From: Rhodobacteraceae bacterium UBA1943
GTDB taxonomy: Bacteria; Pseudomonadota; Alphaproteobacteria; Rhodobacterales; Rhodobacteraceae
DNA: 14,311 nt
Assembly: GCA_002336845.1 (NCBI GenBank)
Contig: DDEX01000042.1
Coordinates: 740-15,050 of the forward strand
Direction: 5' to 3'
Below, in pieces: positions 5,573 to 11,496 of this stretch. The notes beneath the pieces are model-generated. The model had not been told where the DNA came from. It ran no database searches and was given only the letters and a program-made list of their open reading frames with translations. The translations under genes and the position numbers were made by a program. The stretch's first letter is position 1, and every line of letters starts with the position of its first letter.

Positions 5573-6128
5573 CCGCCTGCATACCGCCCTTGCCGTGATT
5601 GATGCCGCCAATGCGGCCGATCCGAACCTTGAGATGGATCTGCCCGCTGCCCTGCTTTATGGCCAACGCATGTCGGCCGAACTGGAGCGGTTATTTCCAG
5701 ATGCCTCGGATGTGCTGAAGATTGCGGCGCGCGGTCAGCATGTGGAACGCTGGCTTTTGCCGCGCAGCGCCTACCCCGAGGGCAAAGCAGGCTATCTGGA
5801 CTGGCGGCGCGAGCAGGGGCGGCGACACGGGTTGCGGGTCGCCGGGATCATGGCCGATTCGGGCTATGCGCCGACAGATTGCGACCGGGTCCAGGTGCTT
5901 TTGCGCAAGGAGGGCATCAAGCGCGACGCAGAGGTGCAGGCGCTGGAGGATGTGATCTGCTTCGTCTTCCTGCGCTGGTATTTCGAGGGATTCGCCAGCG
6001 GACGCGACAGGGCCGAACTTTTGGACATCGTGGCAAAGACGGCGCGCAAGATGTCGTCCGAAGGCCGGGCGCGGGTTCTGGCCGAGTTTCCGCTGCCCGA
6101 AGAGTTTGCGGCGGCGTTCCGCGCCTGA
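5565..6128 (+). CDS. DUF4202 family protein, TTG start
   Basis: A 187-residue protein recognisable as DUF4202 by the IDAANAADPN opening, LLYGQRMSAEL (31-40), AARGQHVERWLLPRSAYP (55-71), GYLDWR (76-81) and QALEDVICFVFLRWYFEGF (125-143). No function is established to my knowledge. H59, E61, R62, E128 and D129 stand in conserved-looking blocks and could form a metal or phosphate site; that is inference only. The start is TTG at 5565: GGAG lies 7 bases upstream, the family's N terminus begins there, and it overlaps the NUDIX stop by 8 bases. The only upstream ATG in frame would put 26 residues of arginine-rich shadow translation of the NUDIX gene in front. Last gene of the operon. Confidence 0.85.
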   Translation: MTDRLHTALAVIDAANAADPNLEMDLPAALLYGQRMSAELERLFPDASDVLKIAARGQHVERWLLPRSAYPEGKAGYLDWRREQGRRHGLRVAGIMADSGYAPTDCDRVQVLLRKEGIKRDAEVQALEDVICFVFLRWYFEGFASGRDRAELLDIVAKTARKMSSEGRARVLAEFPLPEEFAAAFRA

Positions 6129-6132
6129 TCAT

Positions 6133-6169
6133 GCTGCCCCCTGCCCCAACGAGAGGGAGGGGGCGCAGC
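6133..6169. terminator. GC-rich hairpin between convergent genes
   Basis: CTGC-CCCCT-GCCCC and its imperfect complement GGGAGGGGG-CGCAG flank a short loop in the 44-base gap between the DUF4202 and VOC-cupin stop codons. No T run follows on either strand, so it may work as a bidirectional barrier or RNA-end stabiliser, not as a classical intrinsic terminator. Confidence 0.4.
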
Positions 6170-6172
6170 CGC

Positions 6173-7267
6173 CTACAGCGTCGTTACCGTGGTGGTAAAG
6201 CCCGCTGGAAGGCTCGCCTCCAGCAGTTCCAGATCGGACGAGCATTCCGCATATTGCGTGGCCATTCCGGGGGGGATGACAAAAGCATCCCCGGCAGAAA
6301 CCTCGCGATCCGGTTCGCCCTTCGCCTTGAGGACCATCGAGCCTTCCAGAACGAAGGTGAAATGAATGTCGGTGTCGTGCATCGTGGCGGGCGGCACCCC
6401 CCCCTCGAACCGCGCCACCTGAATGTTCGCCACCCCCTTGGTGCCCGCCGCAATGCCAGTATCGCGGCAGGTGAAACCGGGAATGCGGAAGGGCTGCCAA
6501 AGCGCCCCTTCCTTGACATGATGGACGAACCGCTGGCCCTGCCATTCGCGCGCCGGATCGCCGCGCCCATTGGGCAGGGCGACCACATGGTCGATGGTGG
6601 TGATGTGTTCGGCCGGAACACCGATCTCGACCACCTCGATATTGGGCGAGGCGTGGCAGACGCGGTGGCGGATCTCGGGCGGCTGGATCACGCAGTCGCC
6701 TGCGTGCAGCCGCATCATCTCGCCCTGATCCTCATACAGAACATCGACCCAGCCACGATAGCAGTAGATCAGTTGGAACCCGACGGTGTGGTAATGCACC
6801 ATGTCGGGCACCGGCCCGCCATCAGGAATGCGGATATGGCTGGCGATGATCGAGCCGCCCAGGCGGCTGGGAATCAGGTCGCGATAGTGCATCCCGGCCC
6901 GGCCAATCACCCAAGGGGCGGAATCGCGCAGCCGGCGGACGCCGAATTCATGCACAGTTTCGGGCTGCTCGACCCTTGGCGACAGGGGCACCACCTCGAT
7001 CACGGTGCCGTTGGGGGCCGTCAGAGTGGACTGGCCATCGGCAAAGTCCGAAGGGTTGTCGGTCAGGATGCGGATACGACCGGGGGGCACTGCGGCACCC
7101 TTTTCAATCCGCACCCGCAGCCCGTGACCCGAGAGCGAAGCGACAGAAGGGTTGTCGGCGGGAAAGATGTTTTCCAGCCGCATTCCCAGAACCTTGGTGA
7201 AAAATGGCAGGTCGTTCCGCAGTTCCTGCGTTGGCAGCAGAACTTCGGCAAGGATCGGTTCAGACAT
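6173..7267 (-). CDS. VOC-like plus double-cupin protein, function unknown
   Basis: A 364-residue protein with three parts. Residues 1-95 look like one half of a VOC/glyoxalase fold (ILAEVLLPTQEL...FFTKVLGMRLE, ending NGTVIEVVPL). A first cupin spans about 135-215, with H158, H160, Q165 and H201 in metal-ligand positions (Q replaces the usual E). A second cupin spans about 280-350, with H297, H302 and E308, but Q338 where the last histidine is expected. It could be a metal-dependent dioxygenase, isomerase or hydrolase of a small acid or amine; I do not recognise the substrate. ATG at 7267 follows AAAGG. It starts 11 bases after the stop of the XRE-cupin regulator, so the two are surely co-transcribed and the regulator probably senses this protein's substrate or product. 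Confidence 0.82.
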   Translation of the reverse strand: MSEPILAEVLLPTQELRNDLPFFTKVLGMRLENIFPADNPSVASLSGHGLRVRIEKGAAVPPGRIRILTDNPSDFADGQSTLTAPNGTVIEVVPLSPRVEQPETVHEFGVRRLRDSAPWVIGRAGMHYRDLIPSRLGGSIIASHIRIPDGGPVPDMVHYHTVGFQLIYCYRGWVDVLYEDQGEMMRLHAGDCVIQPPEIRHRVCHASPNIEVVEIGVPAEHITTIDHVVALPNGRGDPAREWQGQRFVHHVKEGALWQPFRIPGFTCRDTGIAAGTKGVANIQVARFEGGVPPATMHDTDIHFTFVLEGSMVLKAKGEPDREVSAGDAFVIPPGMATQYAECSSDLELLEASLPAGFTTTVTTL

Positions 7268-7278
7268 GGGGTGACCTT

Positions 7279-7854
7279 TCAGGGCTGGATGGCGGGCGCC
7301 GAGGAAAGCACGAGGAATTCGGCTCCCTCGTCGGTTTCGGCCAGATAGGCGTGGGGGGTTGTGGCGTCGAAATACAGGCTGTCGCCGGTGGCCAACCGCA
7401 GGGGCGCGTGGCTGGCCGAATGCAGAACCAAAGGGCCGCGCAGGACATAAAGCCACTCCTCTCCCGCGTGCGCGGCAAGCCCTCCGGCCTGATCGAGGGT
7501 CAGCGCCGTGGTGCTGTTAAGGAACGGATGCATCCTTTTGTGCAGCAGATCGCCGTTCAGAACCTGCGCCTGAAGCCGTGAAGAGCTGTAGGTCTCCCCC
7601 TGCCCGGCAGGCGTATGTGAGCGGGCACCGGGCAAAAGGGCGGCACCTTCGGCGAACAGGCTGGAAATGTCGGTGCCAAGGCGCTGCGCCAGCCCGTAAA
7701 GATGCGGGGCCGAAACCTCTGACGCGCCGGTTTCGATACGCGACATCGTGGCCTCGGACACGCCGGTTGCCCGCGCCAGTTCGGCCAGCGACAGGCCGCG
7801 CTCAAGCCGCAGGGCACGGATTCGAGAGCCAAGTGGGGAGGTGGCAGCCTTCAT
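7279..7854 (-). CDS. XRE-family regulator with C-terminal cupin domain
   Basis: A 191-residue transcription regulator. Residues 9-63 form an XRE helix-turn-helix (RIRALRLERGLSLAELAR, VSEATMSRIETG), and residues about 118-185 a cupin sensor domain (HAGEEWLYVLRG with H129 and E133; GDSLYFDATTPHAY with H168). Regulators of this type commonly control an adjacent metabolic operon and themselves in response to a small ligand bound by the cupin. The start at 7854 is the only good one, since the helix-turn-helix begins at residue 9, but it has no Shine-Dalgarno sequence. The 36 bases upstream are nearly filled by nested palindromes, the probable operator. The VOC-cupin gene follows after 11 bases. 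Confidence 0.93.
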   Translation of the reverse strand: MKAATSPLGSRIRALRLERGLSLAELARATGVSEATMSRIETGASEVSAPHLYGLAQRLGTDISSLFAEGAALLPGARSHTPAGQGETYSSSRLQAQVLNGDLLHKRMHPFLNSTTALTLDQAGGLAAHAGEEWLYVLRGPLVLHSASHAPLRLATGDSLYFDATTPHAYLAETDEGAEFLVLSSAPAIQP

Positions 7855-7857
7855 GCA

Positions 7858-7890
7858 GCAAGAATGAATGATTCTTGCAAATTTGCAAGA
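7858..7890. promoter_or_regulatory. Nested palindromic operator before the XRE-cupin gene
   Basis: TCTTGCAAATTTGCAAGA (7873-7890) is a perfect 18-bp palindrome. Its left arm also pairs with an earlier copy: GCAAGAAT (7858-7865), 5 bases, ATTCTTGC (7871-7878). So three half-sites of the type GCAAGA/TCTTGC lie in 33 bases, from 3 bases before the regulator ATG to 1 base after the SDR stop. This fits cooperative binding of dimers and autoregulation. Which protein binds is inferred from position. Confidence 0.75.
7861..7888 (-). promoter_or_regulatory. Weak candidate promoter inside the XRE operator
   Basis: On the minus strand TTGCAA (7888-7883), 16 bases, CATTCT (7866-7861) is a poor sigma-70 match. 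It ends 6 bases before the ATG, so the transcript would be leaderless, in line with the missing ribosome-binding site. A bound regulator would cover it. Transcription may instead come from the SDR gene upstream. Confidence 0.25.
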
Positions 7891-8724
7891 TCAGCTTTCA
7901 GCCCTCAAGATCGCCTCCAACGCCTGTCGATAACCGGGATAGGCCAGATGCACGCCCAACTCGCTCTTTATCCGATCGTTCCGCACACGTTTGGAATCGC
8001 TGTAAAAACTGCGGGCCATCGGGGTCATTTCGGCCTGATCGAAATCGACGGCGGGCGGTGGGGGCAGGCCCAGCATGTCGGCGGCAAAGGAAATGATGTC
8101 TTCCGGCGGCGCGGGTTCATCGTCGCAGACATTATAGACGCGGCCGGGGTTCGGATGGGTCATCGAGGCCATCAGCGTCGCGGCAATATCCTCGACATGG
8201 ATGCGCGAGAACACCTGACCGGGTTTCAGGATACGCCGCGCAGTGCCGTTGCGCAGCTTTTCAAACGGGCCACGGCCGGGGCCGTATATGCCTGCAAGGC
8301 GAAAGATATGCACCGGCAAGCCAGTCGCCAGCCATTGCTGCTCGGCCAGCACGCGCTGGGTGCCACGGGCGTTCTGGGGCGCCACAGGGGTATCCTCATC
8401 GACCCAAGCCCCCTGATGGTCGCCGTAAACCACCGTGGTGGAAAGATAGCCGACCCATTCGGGCCGCGCGGTGGCAATCTGGCTGCCCGCCGCTTGCAGG
8501 AACGGGTCGCCCCCGGCATCCGGCGCGGCAGAGGCGAGGATATGCGTCGCGCAAGCCAACGCCGGGCCCAGATCGCCCGGCCAGATCAGCGGGGTCACCC
8601 CCTCGGCCCGCAGCGCCTGGGCGCGGCTGCGGGTGGTGCCAATGACAGACCAGCCCAGTGGCAACAGGCGGCGGGCAAGGGCGGTGGCGGAATAGCCGTG
8701 GCCAAGGACAAGCAAGGTTTTCAT
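7891..8724 (-). CDS. SDR-family NAD(P)-binding protein (atypical extended SDR, YeeZ-like)
   Basis: A 277-residue protein with a Rossmann nucleotide-binding start (MKTLLVLGHGYSATALARRL, glycine-rich loop at 8-17) and extended-SDR blocks: GYLSTTVVYGDHQGAWVDE at 92-110, FRLAGIYGPGRGPF at 141-154, and SRIHVEDIA at 173-181. The usual catalytic YxxxK is altered: Y100 is followed at +4 by Q104, so the protein may be a binding or atypical SDR and not a standard dehydrogenase/epimerase. It resembles E. coli YeeZ-type proteins of unclear function. ATG at 8724 is chosen because the Rossmann strand starts at once and purine-rich GGGGGA lies upstream; a longer frame would add 19 residues. Its stop ends 1 base from the XRE operator. 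Confidence 0.87.
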   Translation of the reverse strand: MKTLLVLGHGYSATALARRLLPLGWSVIGTTRSRAQALRAEGVTPLIWPGDLGPALACATHILASAAPDAGGDPFLQAAGSQIATARPEWVGYLSTTVVYGDHQGAWVDEDTPVAPQNARGTQRVLAEQQWLATGLPVHIFRLAGIYGPGRGPFEKLRNGTARRILKPGQVFSRIHVEDIAATLMASMTHPNPGRVYNVCDDEPAPPEDIISFAADMLGLPPPPAVDFDQAEMTPMARSFYSDSKRVRNDRIKSELGVHLAYPGYRQALEAILRAES

Positions 8725-8781
8725 GCCCCGGTTATCCCCCGCCCGCTGGCAATGGGCAAGCGACTGACACCAAGACTTCAC

Positions 8782-8810
8782 TTGCGCCGCAACGCCGATG
8801 CCGGTTTAGA
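8782..8810 (+). promoter_or_regulatory. Weak candidate promoter for amn
   Basis: TTGCGC (8782-8787), 17 bases, TTTAGA (8805-8810) is the best sigma-70-like arrangement in the 110-base divergent gap between the SDR gene and amn. Both hexamers match the consensus only partly. Confidence 0.3.
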
Positions 8811-8834
8811 TGCCCGACCAAAGCGAGACGCAAG

Positions 8835-10316
8835 ATGATGAACGACCAGCCCCAGCCGATCCTGACGCCCGATGCGATGGGCCATGACAGTTTTACCGAT
8901 GCCGCCGCCGCCGTCGCGCGGCTGGAGGCGCTTTATTCGCAGGCGACGACCTTTCTGGCCCGCCACTTCAGCGCTGCCGTTACCGGTGGCAAACCCGCCC
9001 ACCGCATCCGCGCCTTTTACCCCGAAATCCGCATCACGGTCACCAGCCATGCCCTCGCGGATTCGCGTCTGTCGTTTGGCCATGTGCCCGGACCCGGCAC
9101 CTATGCCACCACCGTCACGCGGCCCGATTTGTTCCGCAATTACCTGATCCAGCAGATCGGCCTTCTGATGCAGAACCACGGGGTTCCGGTGGAAATCGGG
9201 CCGTCCGATACGCCAGTGCCGGTTCATTTCGCGGTGGCGGGCAATCCCGGCGTCTCGGTGCCGCAAGAGGGGGTGTTGGAGTTTTCATTACGTGACGTGT
9301 TCGATGTGCCCGACCTTGCCACCACCTCGGACGACATCGTCAACGGCGAGCGGTTGCGCAATGACGACGGCTCATTCCCGCTGGCCCCCTTCACCGCGCA
9401 GCGCGTGGATTACAGCCTTGCCCGGCTGGCCCACTACACCGCGACCGACCCGACCCATTTCCAGAACCACGTCCTGTTCACCAACTATCAGTTCTACGTC
9501 GATGAGTTCGAAGCCTATGGCCGCGCCGCGCTTGGCGACCCGGCGTCGGGCTATACGGCCTTTGTGGCGACGGGAAATCAGGTGATCACCACCCCCGAAG
9601 GCGAGCTTGCCTATATCGCCAAGATGCCACAGATGCCGACCTATCACCTGAAACGCGCCGACGGGAACGGGATCACGCTGGTCAACATCGGGGTCGGCCC
9701 GTCGAACGCCAAGACCGCGACCGACCATATCGCCGTGTTGCGCCCCCATGCCTGGCTGATGGTCGGCCATTGCGCGGGCTTGCGCAACAGCCAGAGCCTT
9801 GGCGATTTCTGCCTGGCGCACGCCTATCTGCGCGAAGATCATGTGCTGGACGATGACCTGCCCTTGTGGGTGCCGATCCCGGCGTTGGCCGAAATCCAGA
9901 TCGCGCTGCAAGAGGCGGTGGCCGAGGTCACCCAGCTTCAGGGATATGAACTGAAGCGGATCATGCGCACCGGCACCGTCGCCACCATCGCCAACCGCAA
10001 CTGGGAACTGCGCGACCAGTCCGGCCCGGTGAAACGGCTCAGCCAAAGCCGCGCCATCGCGCTGGACATGGAAAGCGCCACGATCGCGGCAAACGGTTTC
10101 CGTTTCCGCGTTCCCTATGGCACCTTGCTGTGCGTTTCCGACAAGCCGCTGCACGGCGAGTTGAAATTGCCCGGCATGGCCAGCGATTTCTATCGCACCC
10201 AGGTGCAGCGCCATTTGCAGATCGGCATCCGCGCGATGGAGCGCCTGCGTGACATGCCACTGGAGCGCATCCACAGCCGCAAGTTGCGCAGTTTCGAGGA
10301 AACCGCCTTCCTTTGA
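8835..10316 (+). CDS. amn: AMP nucleosidase
   Basis: A 493-residue protein, close to the 484 residues of E. coli Amn. It splits AMP into adenine and ribose 5-phosphate in the cytoplasm, controlling adenylate levels and feeding purine salvage. The N-terminal half (about 20-170) is the Amn-specific regulatory domain. The C-terminal half is the nucleoside-phosphorylase fold: GITLVNIGVGPSNAKT (279-294), LMVGHCAGLRNSQSLGDF (308-325), RTGTVATIANRNWELR (378-393), ALDMESATIAANG (409-421, with E413) and CVSDKPLHGELKLPG (433-447). These blocks are nearly the same as in E. coli. Two ATG codons stand in tandem at 8835 and 8838; the ribosome-binding site is weak for both. It is divergent from the SDR gene. 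Confidence 0.96.
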   Translation: MMNDQPQPILTPDAMGHDSFTDAAAAVARLEALYSQATTFLARHFSAAVTGGKPAHRIRAFYPEIRITVTSHALADSRLSFGHVPGPGTYATTVTRPDLFRNYLIQQIGLLMQNHGVPVEIGPSDTPVPVHFAVAGNPGVSVPQEGVLEFSLRDVFDVPDLATTSDDIVNGERLRNDDGSFPLAPFTAQRVDYSLARLAHYTATDPTHFQNHVLFTNYQFYVDEFEAYGRAALGDPASGYTAFVATGNQVITTPEGELAYIAKMPQMPTYHLKRADGNGITLVNIGVGPSNAKTATDHIAVLRPHAWLMVGHCAGLRNSQSLGDFCLAHAYLREDHVLDDDLPLWVPIPALAEIQIALQEAVAEVTQLQGYELKRIMRTGTVATIANRNWELRDQSGPVKRLSQSRAIALDMESATIAANGFRFRVPYGTLLCVSDKPLHGELKLPGMASDFYRTQVQRHLQIGIRAMERLRDMPLERIHSRKLRSFEETAFL

Positions 10317-10386
10317 CGGGCGAAAACCCAGCGTTTCAGGTGGAAAAGGCTTGCGCTGCACTGCAAATCCATGGGAATGCGGGCCA

Positions 10387-10431
10387 TTGCCCTTCCCGGC
10401 ATAAGCCCTATGCCACCCACAATAAGGTGGC
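10387..10431 (+). promoter_or_regulatory. HU promoter/leader with two overlapping hairpins
   Basis: TTGCCC (10387-10392), 16 bases, TATGCC (10409-10414) is a possible promoter. Two perfect inverted repeats cover the same stretch: GGCATA-AGCCC-TATGCC (10398-10414) and GCCACC-CACAATAA-GGTGGC (10412-10431). They share GCC at 10412-10414, so as RNA they could not form together. The second ends 18 bases before the HU start codon. Confidence 0.4.
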
Positions 10432-10449
10432 CAAAAAAGGAACTAGGAA

Positions 10450-10737
10450 ATGTCGAAACCTATGACCAAAACGCAACTTGTGGCCGCCCTTGCCGATGCG
10501 ATGAGCGCCGACAAAAAGGTCGCGTCGTCTGCTTTGGATGCGATTGCCTCGGTCGTTGCGCGCGAAGTTGCCGCCGGTGGTGCCGTGACGTTGCCCGGCC
10601 TTGGCAAGGTCGTCTGCAAAGCCCGCCCCGAGCGTCAGGTGCGCAACCCCGCCACCGGCGAAACCGTGACCAAGCCCGCTGACAAGCAGGTGAAGTTCGC
10701 AATCGCCAAGGCGCTGAAAGACAGCGTGAACGCCTGA
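10450..10737 (+). CDS. HU-family DNA-binding protein
   Basis: A 95-residue nucleoid protein that binds and bends DNA as a dimer. It shows the N-terminal helices (MTKTQLVAALADAMSADKK), the turn AAGGAVTLPGLGKVV (41-55), the beta-arm tip RNPATGE (65-71) whose proline inserts into the DNA minor groove, and the C-terminal helix FAIAKALKDSVN. Length and motifs are those of HU; IHF subunits would read differently at the arm base. The arm lacks the usual basic RKGRNP lead-in (here ERQVRNP) and has a cysteine (C56) on the beta sheet. ATG at 10450 is preceded by AAGGAACTAGGAA. A strong terminator follows, so it is transcribed alone. Confidence 0.96.
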   Translation: MSKPMTKTQLVAALADAMSADKKVASSALDAIASVVAREVAAGGAVTLPGLGKVVCKARPERQVRNPATGETVTKPADKQVKFAIAKALKDSVNA

Positions 10738-10762
10738 TCCGCTCTTCTGCGTAGATGTTTTG

Positions 10763-10789
10763 GGCCGTCCCGCCGGGGCGGCCTTTTTT
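10763..10789 (+). terminator. Intrinsic terminator after the HU gene
   Basis: GGCCGTCCC (10763-10771) pairs with GGGGCGGCC (10775-10783) over 9 positions, one a G-U pair, around a 3-base loop. TTTTTT follows at 10784-10789. It lies 25 bases past the HU stop. Confidence 0.93.
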
Positions 10790-10858
10790 GTTTGGCTTGG
10801 TCGCGCAACTGGGCGATGACCGACATCGAAACCCCGCATTCCGAAAAGGCAGCGCATC

Positions 10859-11326
10859 ATGGCCCACGGCTATACCTCTCACATCGTCTGGACCGGCAAT
10901 CGTGGCGCGGGAACGACGGGCTATCGCGGCTATGACCGGACGTGGAACATCGCGGTTCCCGGCAAACCGGTGGTGGCCTGTTCGAACGATCCGCTGCTGG
11001 GGGGCGATCCGGCGAAGATGAACCCCGAAGACCTGCTTTTGTCGGCTTTGTCCGCCTGCCATATGCTGTGGTATCTGCACTATGCCGCCGATGCCGGAAT
11101 CGTGGTGACCGGCTATGAAGACAGCCCCGAGGGTCAGGGAGAGGTTGGACCCGGCGGCGCGGGGCGCTTCGTGTCGGCGGTGCTGCACCCCCGCATCACG
11201 GTGACGGCCGGAACCGATCTGATAGCGGCAGAGGCGATTCACCACCGCATCCACAGGGTATGCTTCATCGCAAGGTCAGTGAATTTCCCGGTCAGCTATG
11301 CGCCAGAATTCGTGGTGGAGAGCTAA
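10859..11326 (+). CDS. OsmC-family protein
   Basis: A 155-residue OsmC/Ohr-fold protein; the family are thiol peroxidases that reduce organic hydroperoxides or handle related reactive species in the cytoplasm. The two redox cysteines are placed as expected: C67 in NPEDLLLSALSACHMLWYLH (the helix carrying the peroxidatic cysteine) and C135 in HHRIHRVCFIARSVNFPV. The opening YRGYDRTWNI and the block CSNDPLLGGDPAKMNPEDLL are typical of a widespread OsmC subgroup distinct from Ohr. ATG at 10859 has a modest AAAAGG about 10 bases upstream. I see no clear promoter in the 70 bases after the HU terminator. It converges on the penicillin-binding protein gene, 170 bases away. Confidence 0.92.
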   Translation: MAHGYTSHIVWTGNRGAGTTGYRGYDRTWNIAVPGKPVVACSNDPLLGGDPAKMNPEDLLLSALSACHMLWYLHYAADAGIVVTGYEDSPEGQGEVGPGGAGRFVSAVLHPRITVTAGTDLIAAEAIHHRIHRVCFIARSVNFPVSYAPEFVVES

Positions 11327-11407
11327 GACACCGCATAGCCGAGGCCAGCCCATCCGCACAGATATGGCTGCGGTGAGCGCCTGCCGGCCCCCGTCATCGC
11401 TTTCAAT

Positions 11408-11431
11408 CGTCGCGCATACCGAAACGCGACG
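11408..11431. repeat. Inverted repeat between convergent OsmC and PBP genes
   Basis: CGTCGCG (11408-11414) and CGCGACG (11425-11431) form a perfect 7-bp stem around a 10-base loop. The 170-base gap between the stops of the OsmC gene and the penicillin-binding protein gene holds nothing else I can name. There is no T run on either strand, so a bidirectional, possibly Rho-assisted terminator is only a guess. Confidence 0.4.
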
Positions 11432-11496
11432 CAGGCCATGCTGCGCCCCTTGCCCATGGCGGGAAGATGCATGCAGACGCCAGGAATGCCCCTTCG

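Noticed and set aside
5879..7348. Long plus-strand open frame of 489 codons
   Set aside because: It runs antisense to the VOC-cupin gene and out of frame with DUF4202, is rich in Arg/Gly/His/Pro, and shows no domain; it is a shadow of high-GC coding on the other strand.
7864..8838. Plus-strand open frame of 324 codons over the SDR gene
   Set aside because: Antisense to a clear Rossmann-fold gene; no ribosome-binding site or domain.
9372..10361. Minus-strand open frame of 329 codons over amn
   Set aside because: Antisense to strongly conserved AMP nucleosidase motifs; composition is that of a shadow frame.
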